DNA of 64,000 nt from Chryseobacterium salivictor (GTDB lineage: Bacteria > Bacteroidota > Bacteroidia > Flavobacteriales > Weeksellaceae), in contig NZ_CP037954.1 in assembly GCF_004359195.1 (NCBI RefSeq), positions 124,001-188,000 of the forward strand, read 5' to 3'. Positions 44,274-51,719 of this stretch are shown here, piece by piece. The position numbers were made by a program, and so were the translations under genes. The notes beneath the pieces were generated by a model. The model saw only the letters and a list, made by a program, of their open reading frames with translations. It was not told where the DNA came from and did not search any database. Each line of letters opens with the position of its first letter. The stretch's first letter is position 1.

Positions 44274-44303
44274 AAACCTCGAGAAGTCGGGGTTTTGTTT
44301 TTT
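44274..44303 (+). terminator. Terminator after OsmC
   Basis: 9-bp stem AAACCTCGA / TCGGGGTTT (44274-44282 with 44287-44295, one G-U pair), GAAG loop, T-rich tail. It separates the rhodanese-OsmC unit from the efflux operon. Confidence 0.82.
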
Positions 44304-44346
44304 TCATCCAATATGAAACCAGCAAAATTTCTTTATTAATGGGCTT

Positions 44347-44362
44347 TGTGATAAACATCACT
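44347..44362 (+). promoter_or_regulatory. Crp/Fnr-like operator before the efflux operon
   Basis: TGTGATAAACATCACT: perfect inner palindrome GTGAT-AAAC-ATCAC. The centre is about 43 bases before the estimated transcription start, the place for a class II activator. Spacing to the -7 box (37 bases from first base to first base) is identical to the site at 43421. Confidence 0.75.
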
Positions 44363-44383
44363 GTACAGGATTTTTCACAGTCT

Positions 44384-44391
44384 TACTTTTG
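44384..44391 (+). promoter_or_regulatory. -7 box of the efflux operon
   Basis: TACTTTTG, perfect TAnnTTTG, 17 bases before the TolC ATG. No proper -33 element. Confidence 0.6.
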
Positions 44392-44408
44392 TCATCAAAT
44401 TAAGATTT

Positions 44409-45704
44409 ATGAAAAAATTATTGTTTTTACTCTTTATTTCTACCCAAATTTTTGGTCAGGATACTCTTCAGATTTCTAAAAAAGATTTGGAAGCCCGAAT
44501 TGAAGGACAAAATTTATCGGTAAAATTAGCCAACGATGAAGTGAATGCTGCAAAAGCAAGTTTACTGGAAACCAGAGCGATGTATTTGCCTAATGTAACC
44601 GCTTCTTACACGGGAATTTCCACCAATAATCCATTGATGGCATTTGGTTCAAAACTGAATCAGGAGCGCATTACGATGATGGATTTTGATCCGGCAAAAC
44701 TCAACAATCCAGATAATATTTTCAATTTCGCCACGAAACTGGAAGTTCAGCAACCGATTTTTAATAAAGATGCCGTTTATCGGAAAAAAGCGGGCGAAGT
44801 TCAGGTAGATGTTTTAAAAATAAAAGCAGAACGAACCAAAGAATATCTTCAGTTCGATTTGAATAAAGCCTATCTGCAACTGCAAATGGCTTATAAAGTG
44901 GTTAATGTTTTGGAAAAAGCCAGACAAACCACACTTGCCAATAAAAAAGTCATCGACAATTATTACAAAAACGGCATGATACAAAAATCAGAAGTTCTGT
45001 ACATGGAGGTAAGAGTTTCCGAAATCGAAAGCCAAATTCAATATGCGAAATCCAATGTGAGAAATACATCTGATTATCTCTATTTTTTGTTGAACGAAGA
45101 TTCTAACAATAAAGTTCTTAAACCTCAGGACGAATTCTCTTATCAGGAAAATATTGTAGAAGAAAATCCGCAACTGAATGTGAACAGAAAAGATTTGCAG
45201 GCGTATGAGAAATCTTTGGAAGCATACCATTATCTCATCAAATCATCGGAAGCGAAATTCTTACCCAAATTAAATGCATTCGGCAGTTTTGAATTACATG
45301 ACAACAAGCCCTATCAGTTTAATGCCAACGGATATTTGGTCGGACTGCAATTATCCTGGAATATTTTCGACGGTTTAAAAGCGAAAAGCGAACAGGAAAA
45401 ATACCGCGCAGATTTATCCAAAGCACAAACTGAAATTCAGCAATACCAAAAACAAAATCAGTTGGAACTCAACAAATCTTACCGACAGGTTTTAGATGCA
45501 GACCGAAAAGTTTCCCTCACCAAATTATCTTGGGAACAAAGCGGTGAAGCATATAGAATCCGAAAAAACAGATACGGTCAAGGTTTAGAAAAATCATCAG
45601 ATTTACTTTCCGCCGAAACCCAAATGTCCCAAAAAGAACTGGAATATCAGCAGGCCATTTTCGAATATAATTCGGTTTTGGAATATTATAAATTTTTAAA
45701 ATAG
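44409..45704 (+). CDS. TolC-family outer-membrane efflux protein
   Basis: 431 residues; signal peptide to about residue 17 (IFGQ). OEP domains in tandem with coiled-coil segments (about 20-220 and 235-430), with the PYQFNANGYLVGLQLSWNIF strand segment and the closing ELEYQQAIFEYNSVLEYYKF. It forms the outer channel for the RND pump encoded downstream. First gene of the TolC-adaptor-RND operon. Confidence 0.92.
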   Translation: MKKLLFLLFISTQIFGQDTLQISKKDLEARIEGQNLSVKLANDEVNAAKASLLETRAMYLPNVTASYTGISTNNPLMAFGSKLNQERITMMDFDPAKLNNPDNIFNFATKLEVQQPIFNKDAVYRKKAGEVQVDVLKIKAERTKEYLQFDLNKAYLQLQMAYKVVNVLEKARQTTLANKKVIDNYYKNGMIQKSEVLYMEVRVSEIESQIQYAKSNVRNTSDYLYFLLNEDSNNKVLKPQDEFSYQENIVEENPQLNVNRKDLQAYEKSLEAYHYLIKSSEAKFLPKLNAFGSFELHDNKPYQFNANGYLVGLQLSWNIFDGLKAKSEQEKYRADLSKAQTEIQQYQKQNQLELNKSYRQVLDADRKVSLTKLSWEQSGEAYRIRKNRYGQGLEKSSDLLSAETQMSQKELEYQQAIFEYNSVLEYYKFLK

Positions 45705-45733
45705 CAATCAGACAAATAGAGAATAGACGAATC

Positions 45734-45862
45734 TCTATTATCTATTATCTATTATCTATTATCTAAGAAATGAGATTAAGAGACATGAGATTGAGACAAA
45801 ATCCAACTTCTATCTAAATTCTCACATCTATTATCTATCAGTCTATTATCTATCATCTTTTA
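45734..45862 (+). repeat. TCTATTA-type microrepeat region in an operon spacer
   Basis: 4.6 copies of TCTATTA (45734-45765), then related words (TCTATC, ATTATCTATC, GAGATTAAGAGACATGAGATT) to 45862. It fills most of the 170-base space before the adaptor gene at 45875. Only C, T and A in the core. Confidence 0.8.
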
Positions 45863-45874
45863 AAAAAAATACTT

Positions 45875-46951
45875 ATGAAAATATTAGTTTACTCCGTCCT
45901 TCTTTTAGGATTATCGATGAGTTGTTCCGCTGACGAAAAAGGTGCAGCGCTTTCACAAAAACCGGTTCAGGTAACCGTCAATCAACCGGAATCCAATTCT
46001 GAAGGTGCTTTTGCAACCGCAAGCGGAAAATTAGTTTCCAAAAATTCTGTAAATGTAAGCACCAGAATGATGGGCTATATCACCGGACTGCGCGCAGAAG
46101 TTGGGCAAAATGTGCGTGCTGGTCAACTGCTGGTAAGCATCAATTCCACCGATATTCAGGCAAAAGGTGGACAAGCCAACGCCCAGATTTCACAGGCACA
46201 GGCAAATTTTAACAGTGCTAAAAAAGATTACGACCGTTTTTCTAATTTATATAAAAGCCAAAGTGCTTCTCAAAAAGAATTGGATGATATGCGAGCGCGG
46301 TACGAAATGGCAAAAGCAGGATTAGACGCGGCTCAAGCAATGAAAAGTGAAGTGAATGCACAATACAGATACACCAATATTACCGCGCCCATTTCCGGAG
46401 TCATTACTGCAAAATATGCCGAACAAGGCGATATGGCAAGTCCGGGAATGCCTTTGCTGACGATCGAATCTCCATCTGCTTTACAGGCACAGGTATTGGT
46501 TTCTGAGCAAAATATCACTTTAATAAAACAGGGAATTCCTGTGAAAATCACCTTGAAATCAACCAATCAGGAAGTCGGCGGAACAGTTGCGGAAATCAGC
46601 AGATCGTCCGCAAACACAGGTGGACAATACTTGGTTAAGGTGAATGTCTCCGACAGTGCCAATCTCCTCTCAGGAATGTTTGTGAACGTTCAATTCCCCT
46701 TTAAAAATAATGGAAAAACGAATCTGGATTTCCAGGAAGGTGTGATGATTCCCAAATCTGCTTTGGTAGAAAACGGACAGTTAACCGGAGTTTATACCGT
46801 AAGTTCAAACAATACTGCAATTCTTCGTTGGGTGAAAACCGGAAAACATTTCGGCGATCAGGTGGAGATTTTATCCGGTCTGAATGCGAAAGAACCGTAC
46901 ATCGTTTCTGCAGAAGGAAAATTGTTTAACGGAGCCAAAGTCACTAAATAA
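45875..46951 (+). CDS. RND efflux periplasmic adaptor (lipoprotein)
   Basis: Membrane-fusion subunit, 358 residues, lipobox LSMSC (Cys17). Barrel-sandwich (lipoyl) halves at about 60-95 and 165-200 (ITAPISGVITAKYAEQGD), a coiled-coil hairpin between, then a beta-barrel and a C-terminal membrane-proximal domain (ALVENGQLTGVYTVSSN). The layout is that of AcrA/MexA-type adaptors. Confidence 0.92.
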   Translation: MKILVYSVLLLGLSMSCSADEKGAALSQKPVQVTVNQPESNSEGAFATASGKLVSKNSVNVSTRMMGYITGLRAEVGQNVRAGQLLVSINSTDIQAKGGQANAQISQAQANFNSAKKDYDRFSNLYKSQSASQKELDDMRARYEMAKAGLDAAQAMKSEVNAQYRYTNITAPISGVITAKYAEQGDMASPGMPLLTIESPSALQAQVLVSEQNITLIKQGIPVKITLKSTNQEVGGTVAEISRSSANTGGQYLVKVNVSDSANLLSGMFVNVQFPFKNNGKTNLDFQEGVMIPKSALVENGQLTGVYTVSSNNTAILRWVKTGKHFGDQVEILSGLNAKEPYIVSAEGKLFNGAKVTK

Positions 46952-46973
46952 TGTAACAATATATCAATGTAAC

Positions 46974-47018
46974 AGTTTACCAAATTGGTACAGCATTAAA
47001 TTGTTTTATTGGTAAACT
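46974..47018. other. Hairpin between adaptor and RND genes
   Basis: 10-bp perfect inverted repeat AGTTTACCAA / TTGGTAAACT (46974-46983 with 47009-47018) preceded by AATGTAACA words. No T-tract, so not an evident terminator. It may be a processing or attenuation site, or another dispersed repeat. Confidence 0.5.
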
Positions 47019-47031
47019 AAAATTTAAAATT

Positions 47032-47907
47032 ATGCAAGAAGGAATAGCAGGGAAGATTGCCAAAGTCTTTATCAATTCAAAACTCACCATTCTATTAATG
47101 GTTGCTTTGATGGTAATTGGCGCATACAGTTCCACTTTAATACCGAGAGAAGAAGAGCCGCAGATCATTGTTCCGATGGCAGATGTAATGGTCGGTTATC
47201 CCGGTGCAAATCCCACAGAAGTAGAAAACCGCGTGGTGAAACCTTTGGAAAAAATAATTTCCAACATCAAAGGTGTAGAGCATGTTCACAGCATGGCGAT
47301 GAACGGAAAAGCCATGATTATCGTACAATTTTACGTGGGCGAAGACACCGAACGTTCTTACGTGAAACTCTACGATGAGATGATGAAGAACAAAAACATC
47401 TTCCCAAAAGGAGTGTATGAACCTTTGATAAAAACGCGTTCCATCGACGATGTTCCTATGTTGGGTTTAACGCTTTGGAGCGAAAAATATAACGATTTTC
47501 AGTTAAGACAAATTACAGAAGAACTTTCATCTGAAATAAAAAAGGTGAAAGATGTTTCTTTAACTAACGTGATTGGAGGAAGAAGCCGACAGTTAAAAGT
47601 AATTATTGATAAAGATAAAATGGCAGAATCCAATGTAGATGCATTGGGAATTATGCAGATGATTCAGGCGAATAACGGAAGTTCCCAATCCGGAAGTTTC
47701 TCCAGTAACGATCAGGAATATTTACTCACAACAGGTGAATTTTTAAGTTCTGCCGAAGAGGTCGGAAATCTCGTGATCGGAACTTCGCAAAATATGCCGG
47801 TTTATTTGAAACAGGTAGCAAAAATTGAAGACGGTGCTTCCTCTTCCACGAATTATGTAAAGCAACCGAAAAAGGCAAGAGTTTCTTATCAGAATATCCT
47901 GCGGTAA
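47032..47907 (+). CDS. RND permease, N-terminal fragment
   Basis: 291 residues: TM1 (about 14-32) and the porter subdomains up to the frameshift. The last 13 residues after Pro279 are out-of-frame. Contains the usual YPGANPTEVENRVVKPLEK segment. Confidence 0.8.
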   Translation: MQEGIAGKIAKVFINSKLTILLMVALMVIGAYSSTLIPREEEPQIIVPMADVMVGYPGANPTEVENRVVKPLEKIISNIKGVEHVHSMAMNGKAMIIVQFYVGEDTERSYVKLYDEMMKNKNIFPKGVYEPLIKTRSIDDVPMLGLTLWSEKYNDFQLRQITEELSSEIKKVKDVSLTNVIGGRSRQLKVIIDKDKMAESNVDALGIMQMIQANNGSSQSGSFSSNDQEYLLTTGEFLSSAEEVGNLVIGTSQNMPVYLKQVAKIEDGASSSTNYVKQPKKARVSYQNILR

Positions 47908-47942
47908 CGCTTTCTGTTTCGAAAGTTAAAGGTGCAGATGCA

Positions 47943-50261
47943 ATGCATATTTCCGAGAAAATTTTAGCAAAAGTAGAAACTTTAAAGAAAACTCTAATTC
48001 CCAATGATGTTCATGTAGAAGTCACCCGGAATTACGGGGAAACTGCGTCTCATAAAGTTTCAGAATTAATGGGACACTTGGGAATCGCCATTGTTGCCGT
48101 AACCATTTTGGTGATGCTTGCCATGGGATGGAGAGGCGGATTGGTCGTTTTTCTATCGGTTCCTTTAACTTTTGCTTTAACGCTTTTTTCCTATTATATG
48201 TTGGGTTATACGCTCAATAGAATTACGCTTTTCGCCCTGGTTTTCGTAGTGGGAATCGTTGTTGATGACAGTATTATCATTGCAGAAAATATGCACCGGC
48301 ATTTTCACATGAAGAAATTACCGTTCAAGCAAGCCGCAATTTTCGCCATCAACGAAGTAGGAAATCCGACAATTTTGGCAACATTTACGGTAATTGCAGC
48401 GATTTTACCGATGGCATTTGTCTCCGGAATGATGGGGCCTTATATGTCTCCAATGCCTATTGGAGCGTCGATTGCGATGTTACTTTCCCTTTTCGTAGCA
48501 TTGACGATTACGCCTTATTTAGGATTCCATTTATTAAAGGTAAAAGATTCTGAAGAACATAAAGAAGAACAGGGTCTGGAAACAGGTTTCATCTACAAAA
48601 TTTACAAAAAAATTGAGCAACCATTGCTGGATAATGGTAAAAAAAGATGGACGATGCTCGGAGTTACTTTTATATTATTAATGATTTCCATGTTGGCTTT
48701 TGGTGCAAAATGGGTGGCGGTAAAAATGCTTCCGTTTGACAACAAAAATGAAGTTCAAGTGGTCATCGATATGCCCGAAGGAACGACTTTAGAAAGAACT
48801 GCGGCCGCTACACAAGACATCGCGCAATATCTGAAAACCGTGCCGGAAGTGGTGGATTATCAATCTTATATTGGGTCGGCATCTCCCATTACTTTTAATG
48901 GATTGGTTCGTCATTACGACATGCGTGGAAGCAGCAATACAGCGGATATTCAGGTGAATCTTTTGCATAAAGAAGACCGGAATCTGCAAAGTCACGATAT
49001 TGCAAAAGTCATTCGCCCAGAAATTCACAGGATTGCGAAAAAATACGGTGCGAATGTAAAAATTGTAGAAGTTCCACCCGGACCGCCGGTTTTATCCACC
49101 ATTGTTGCGGAAGTTTACGGACCGGATTATAATGAGCAGGTGAGAATTGCAGATGAAGTTCAAAAAATCCTCATCAATACGGATGATGTTGTGGATGTGG
49201 ACTGGATGGTAGAATCGCCACAAACGGAATTCAAAATTGTGGCTGATAAAGAAAAAACAATGTTGAACGGCATTGTTCCACAACAAATTGTAGGAAACCT
49301 CACTTATCTGATTGGCGAACATTCCATCGGGAATTTATATGATCCAAAATCCAATGACGCCGTTGATATTGTGATGAAATTAAAAGATGGCGATAAAACC
49401 AGTATTTCAGATATTACCGATCTGAAAGTAAAAGGTCAAAGCGGAATGGTTCCTGTTAGTGATTTGGTGAAAGTTCAACGGGAAACTTTAGAAAAATCAA
49501 TTTACCGAAAAGACCAGAAACGCGTGGTTTATATCCTTGCAGATATGGCTGGAGGATTAGAAAGTCCGGCTTATGCGATTCTCGGAATGGATAAAAAACT
49601 GAAAAACATTCAACTTCCGGCAGGATATTCTTTGAATGAACTGTACATGAATGCTCCGAAAGATGAATCCGATTACACCGTGAAATGGGACGGAGAATGG
49701 CAAATCACTTTGGAGGTTTTCCGGGATTTGGGAGCGGCGTTTTTAGTGGTCATCCTCATTATTTATATGTTGATTGTGGGTTGGTTTCAAAACTTCAAAA
49801 CTCCGGTTCTGATGATGATTCCAATTCCACTTTCATTAATCGGAATCGTGCTTGGACACTGGTTATTAGGCGCTTTCTTTACGGCAACTTCGTTTATCGG
49901 AATGATTGCTTTGGCCGGAATAATGGTGAGAAACTCAATTCTTCTCATTGATTTTATTGAAATCCGCCTGAAGGAAGGAACACCCATTAAACAAGCAATC
50001 ATTGAAGCCGGAGCGGTAAGAACAACACCAATTTTATTAACTACTGGAGCAGTTGTAATCGGTGCGGTAGTCATTCTCTTCGATCCAATTTTCCAGGGAT
50101 TGGCAATTTCGCTGGTATTTGGAGCTATTATTTCCACTTTACTCACGCTGATTGTCATTCCGCTGATTTATTACATGTCTGAAAAAGACAAATGGCTTAA
50201 GAATGAGCCTGTAGTTATAAAAGCAGAACCCGATTCCATTGAAGAAAATCTTAAGGATTAA
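47943..50261 (+). CDS. RND permease, C-terminal fragment
   Basis: 772 residues from the first in-frame ATG (the coding frame is open from about 47868). Holds TM2-TM12 and the second porter domain. The TM4 proton-relay segment VFVVGIVVDDSIIIAENMHR contains the paired aspartates of active pumps, so the catalytic part is intact. Confidence 0.82.
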   Translation: MHISEKILAKVETLKKTLIPNDVHVEVTRNYGETASHKVSELMGHLGIAIVAVTILVMLAMGWRGGLVVFLSVPLTFALTLFSYYMLGYTLNRITLFALVFVVGIVVDDSIIIAENMHRHFHMKKLPFKQAAIFAINEVGNPTILATFTVIAAILPMAFVSGMMGPYMSPMPIGASIAMLLSLFVALTITPYLGFHLLKVKDSEEHKEEQGLETGFIYKIYKKIEQPLLDNGKKRWTMLGVTFILLMISMLAFGAKWVAVKMLPFDNKNEVQVVIDMPEGTTLERTAAATQDIAQYLKTVPEVVDYQSYIGSASPITFNGLVRHYDMRGSSNTADIQVNLLHKEDRNLQSHDIAKVIRPEIHRIAKKYGANVKIVEVPPGPPVLSTIVAEVYGPDYNEQVRIADEVQKILINTDDVVDVDWMVESPQTEFKIVADKEKTMLNGIVPQQIVGNLTYLIGEHSIGNLYDPKSNDAVDIVMKLKDGDKTSISDITDLKVKGQSGMVPVSDLVKVQRETLEKSIYRKDQKRVVYILADMAGGLESPAYAILGMDKKLKNIQLPAGYSLNELYMNAPKDESDYTVKWDGEWQITLEVFRDLGAAFLVVILIIYMLIVGWFQNFKTPVLMMIPIPLSLIGIVLGHWLLGAFFTATSFIGMIALAGIMVRNSILLIDFIEIRLKEGTPIKQAIIEAGAVRTTPILLTTGAVVIGAVVILFDPIFQGLAISLVFGAIISTLLTLIVIPLIYYMSEKDKWLKNEPVVIKAEPDSIEENLKD

Positions 50262-50270
50262 TTAACTCAT

Positions 50271-50300
50271 TTCTCTGCTGGAAACTATTTCAGCAGAGAA
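50271..50300. other. Hairpin between RND and PII-like genes
   Basis: 10-bp perfect stem TTCTCTGCTG / CAGCAGAGAA with a 10-base loop. There is no T-run, so it may be a partial terminator or an mRNA-stabilising or processing hairpin. Confidence 0.55.
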
Positions 50301-50317
50301 ATTTAAAACATCAAACT

Positions 50318-50623
50318 ATGAAATTATTACTCATCACGGCCATCACGGAATTTGAAAATGACATGAAAAATATACTGGTGAAATCCGGGGCAAAATCTTT
50401 CACTTATCACACTGTTCAAGGTTTTAAGAATGAAAAAACCAGCAATGCATTAGAAAATTGGTTCGCATCTTCCTATTCAGAAACAGAATCTTTGTTATTC
50501 ACGGTTTTTGTATCGGCGGAAAATTCCGTTCAAATTCTGGAAAAAATCAGAGAATTCAATGGAAAACAAGAAACACTTTCCAAGATCCACATTGCGCTTG
50601 TCGCTTTAGAACAGCAATTTTAA
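50318..50623 (+). CDS. PII-like protein (DUF3240-type)
   Basis: 101 residues. Ferredoxin-like beta-alpha-beta pattern: KLLLITAITEFENDMKNIL, then GAKSFTYHTVQGFK (about 24-37), then FVSAENSVQILEKIREF and HIALVALEQQF. This resembles the PII/CutA-like superfamily, small trimeric proteins that sense metabolites or ions; family members next to RND genes are usually labelled DUF3240. It probably senses something for the pump. Follows the RND gene by 56 bases. Confidence 0.7.
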   Translation: MKLLLITAITEFENDMKNILVKSGAKSFTYHTVQGFKNEKTSNALENWFASSYSETESLLFTVFVSAENSVQILEKIREFNGKQETLSKIHIALVALEQQF

Positions 50624-50640
50624 AAATTAAATAAAAAATT

Positions 50641-50844
50641 ATGAGAAATAGAATAATCCACGCATTTGCCGGAACCATGATTTTGGTGAGCATTCTTTTA
50701 TCAATTTATGTGAGCCAAAACTGGTTGTGGTTAACAGGATTTGTGGGCATTAATTTACTGCAGTCTTCAGTAACGAACTGGTGTCTGCTGGATAAAATAT
50801 TAACAAAAATGGGATATTCCAATGAGGATAGGAATGATTTGTGA
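50641..50844 (+). CDS. DUF2892 membrane protein (YgaP C-terminal-like)
   Basis: 67 residues with two hydrophobic helices (about 6-23 and 28-44) and a CLLDKILTKMG tail. This is the two-helix domain that in E. coli YgaP is fused behind a rhodanese domain. Here the rhodanese is a separate gene at the other end of the locus (43496). Last gene of the efflux operon. Confidence 0.82.
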   Translation: MRNRIIHAFAGTMILVSILLSIYVSQNWLWLTGFVGINLLQSSVTNWCLLDKILTKMGYSNEDRNDL

Positions 50845-50908
50845 TATTTCACTTTCGCAGGAAAGTTACATTTCAACCTTCTCTAAGTCACGTTCCATAA
50901 CTGAAACA

Positions 50909-50940
50909 AAAAAGGCAGCAATAAATTATCGCTGCCTTTC
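50909..50940. terminator. Terminator at the end of the efflux locus
   Basis: Perfect 9-bp stem AAAGGCAGC / GCTGCCTTT (50911-50919 with 50931-50939), 11-base loop; the A-run on the left gives a U-tract on the minus strand, while the plus-strand tail is weak. Confidence 0.7.
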
Positions 50941-50975
50941 TAAATATAATTTGAAAAATGACATTTCAAATAAGT

Positions 50976-51380
50976 TTATTTGACTAATACTTTTTAGGAT
51001 TTTACGCCTTTATCAGTCTATACGTTTACGATATACACTCCTGTTTTTAATTCAAGACTGATATCATTTTTTGTATCTGCAGATTTTACAGTCCGCCATT
51101 GGTATTGTAAATATTTACTTTGCTATCGCCTGCAACTTTAGAAACATATACCTTATTGCCTTCAGAAAAAACAACGGTAGGGATCTTGTTTACAGAAGTT
51201 TCAGCAGTTACCAAAGTATTTGATCCCATTGTAGTGATTATATTTGCTTCATTAACCTGGATCTGATAAATTTTTACAGCGCTATCAGCATAGAGGTGGT
51301 ATATTCCTGTCCCCTTCAAATAATAAAATATTATTATTTTTCCACTATTTCGAATCTTGGTCGGATTTCTTTTTTATTGA
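50976..51380 (-). pseudogene. Remnant of a secreted protein with a type IX secretion sorting domain
   Basis: Reading leftward, a frame of about 100 codons (GTGIYHLYADSAVKIYQIQ ... FSEGNKVYVSKVAGDSKVNI-YNTNGG) breaks at about 51094. The neighbouring frame continues with TVKSADTKNDISLELKTGVY, then an in-frame TAG, TDKGVKS, TAA, and finally KVLVK with stop at 50976-50978. Together this is the typical end of a flavobacterial T9SS type A C-terminal domain, with one frameshift and two stop codons. The upstream part of the gene is gone (stop near 51378). Confidence 0.7.
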
Positions 51381-51719
51381 AAATTTAAATCTCTGGCAGA
51401 AATGATGTTAATGATCTCATAGTCTTGCCTTTCCGTATTTAAAAAAATCATTGTCGTAAACACCAATGAAAATAAAAAAAACGAATTTAGTAATAATTAA
51501 TTTCATCCTTTATTCCGCTTCATTAAAATCTGTCATATATGTAATTCTTACGGCAAATATGTAACACTTTTCAGGTAATTATAACTCATATTTACGTTTG
51601 ATCTATATTCAAAAACTGGTTAAATCTTTCAATTTTAAAGTAATATGAAAACCGGAAGTTTTTACGCGGGATTTGACCTATTAAAATAAACAGCTGTTCA
51701 TTATTCTAAACTTATCAAG
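51381..51719. other. Gap with a possible decayed short ORF
   Basis: A minus-strand ATG at 51506 opens a 29-codon frame starting MKLIITKFVFFIFIG. The adjacent frame continues (..IFLNTERQDYEIINIISARD) to a stop near 51378. This looks like another degraded piece of the secreted gene or its neighbour. Nothing else recognised upstream of manA. Confidence 0.35.

Larger units (their letters stand above)
47032..50261 (+). pseudogene. RND-family efflux permease, interrupted by a one-base frameshift
   Basis: Inner-membrane proton-driven pump (HAE-1-like). The gene is complete over about 1,075 codons but split: frame 1 from 47032 stops at 47907, and the remaining sequence continues in the -1 frame. Around 47866 frame 1 reads KQP-KKARVSYQ while the other frame reads EKGKSFLSEYPAVTLSV, the expected family sequence. 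The bases CCGAAAAAGG look like CCGGAAAAAGG minus one G. There is no slippery heptamer, so decay or a sequencing error is likelier than programmed shifting. The rest has no other lesion. Confidence 0.75.

Noticed and set aside
47860..47895. Programmed frameshifting in the RND pump
   Set aside because: No X-XXY-YYZ heptamer in the zero frame and no downstream stem; a lost G explains it better.
50837..50852. TGTGATATTTCACT, a third Crp-like site after DUF2892
   Set aside because: It overlaps the DUF2892 stop codon, has the wrong centre spacing (3 instead of 6 bases) and no -7 box at 37 bases.
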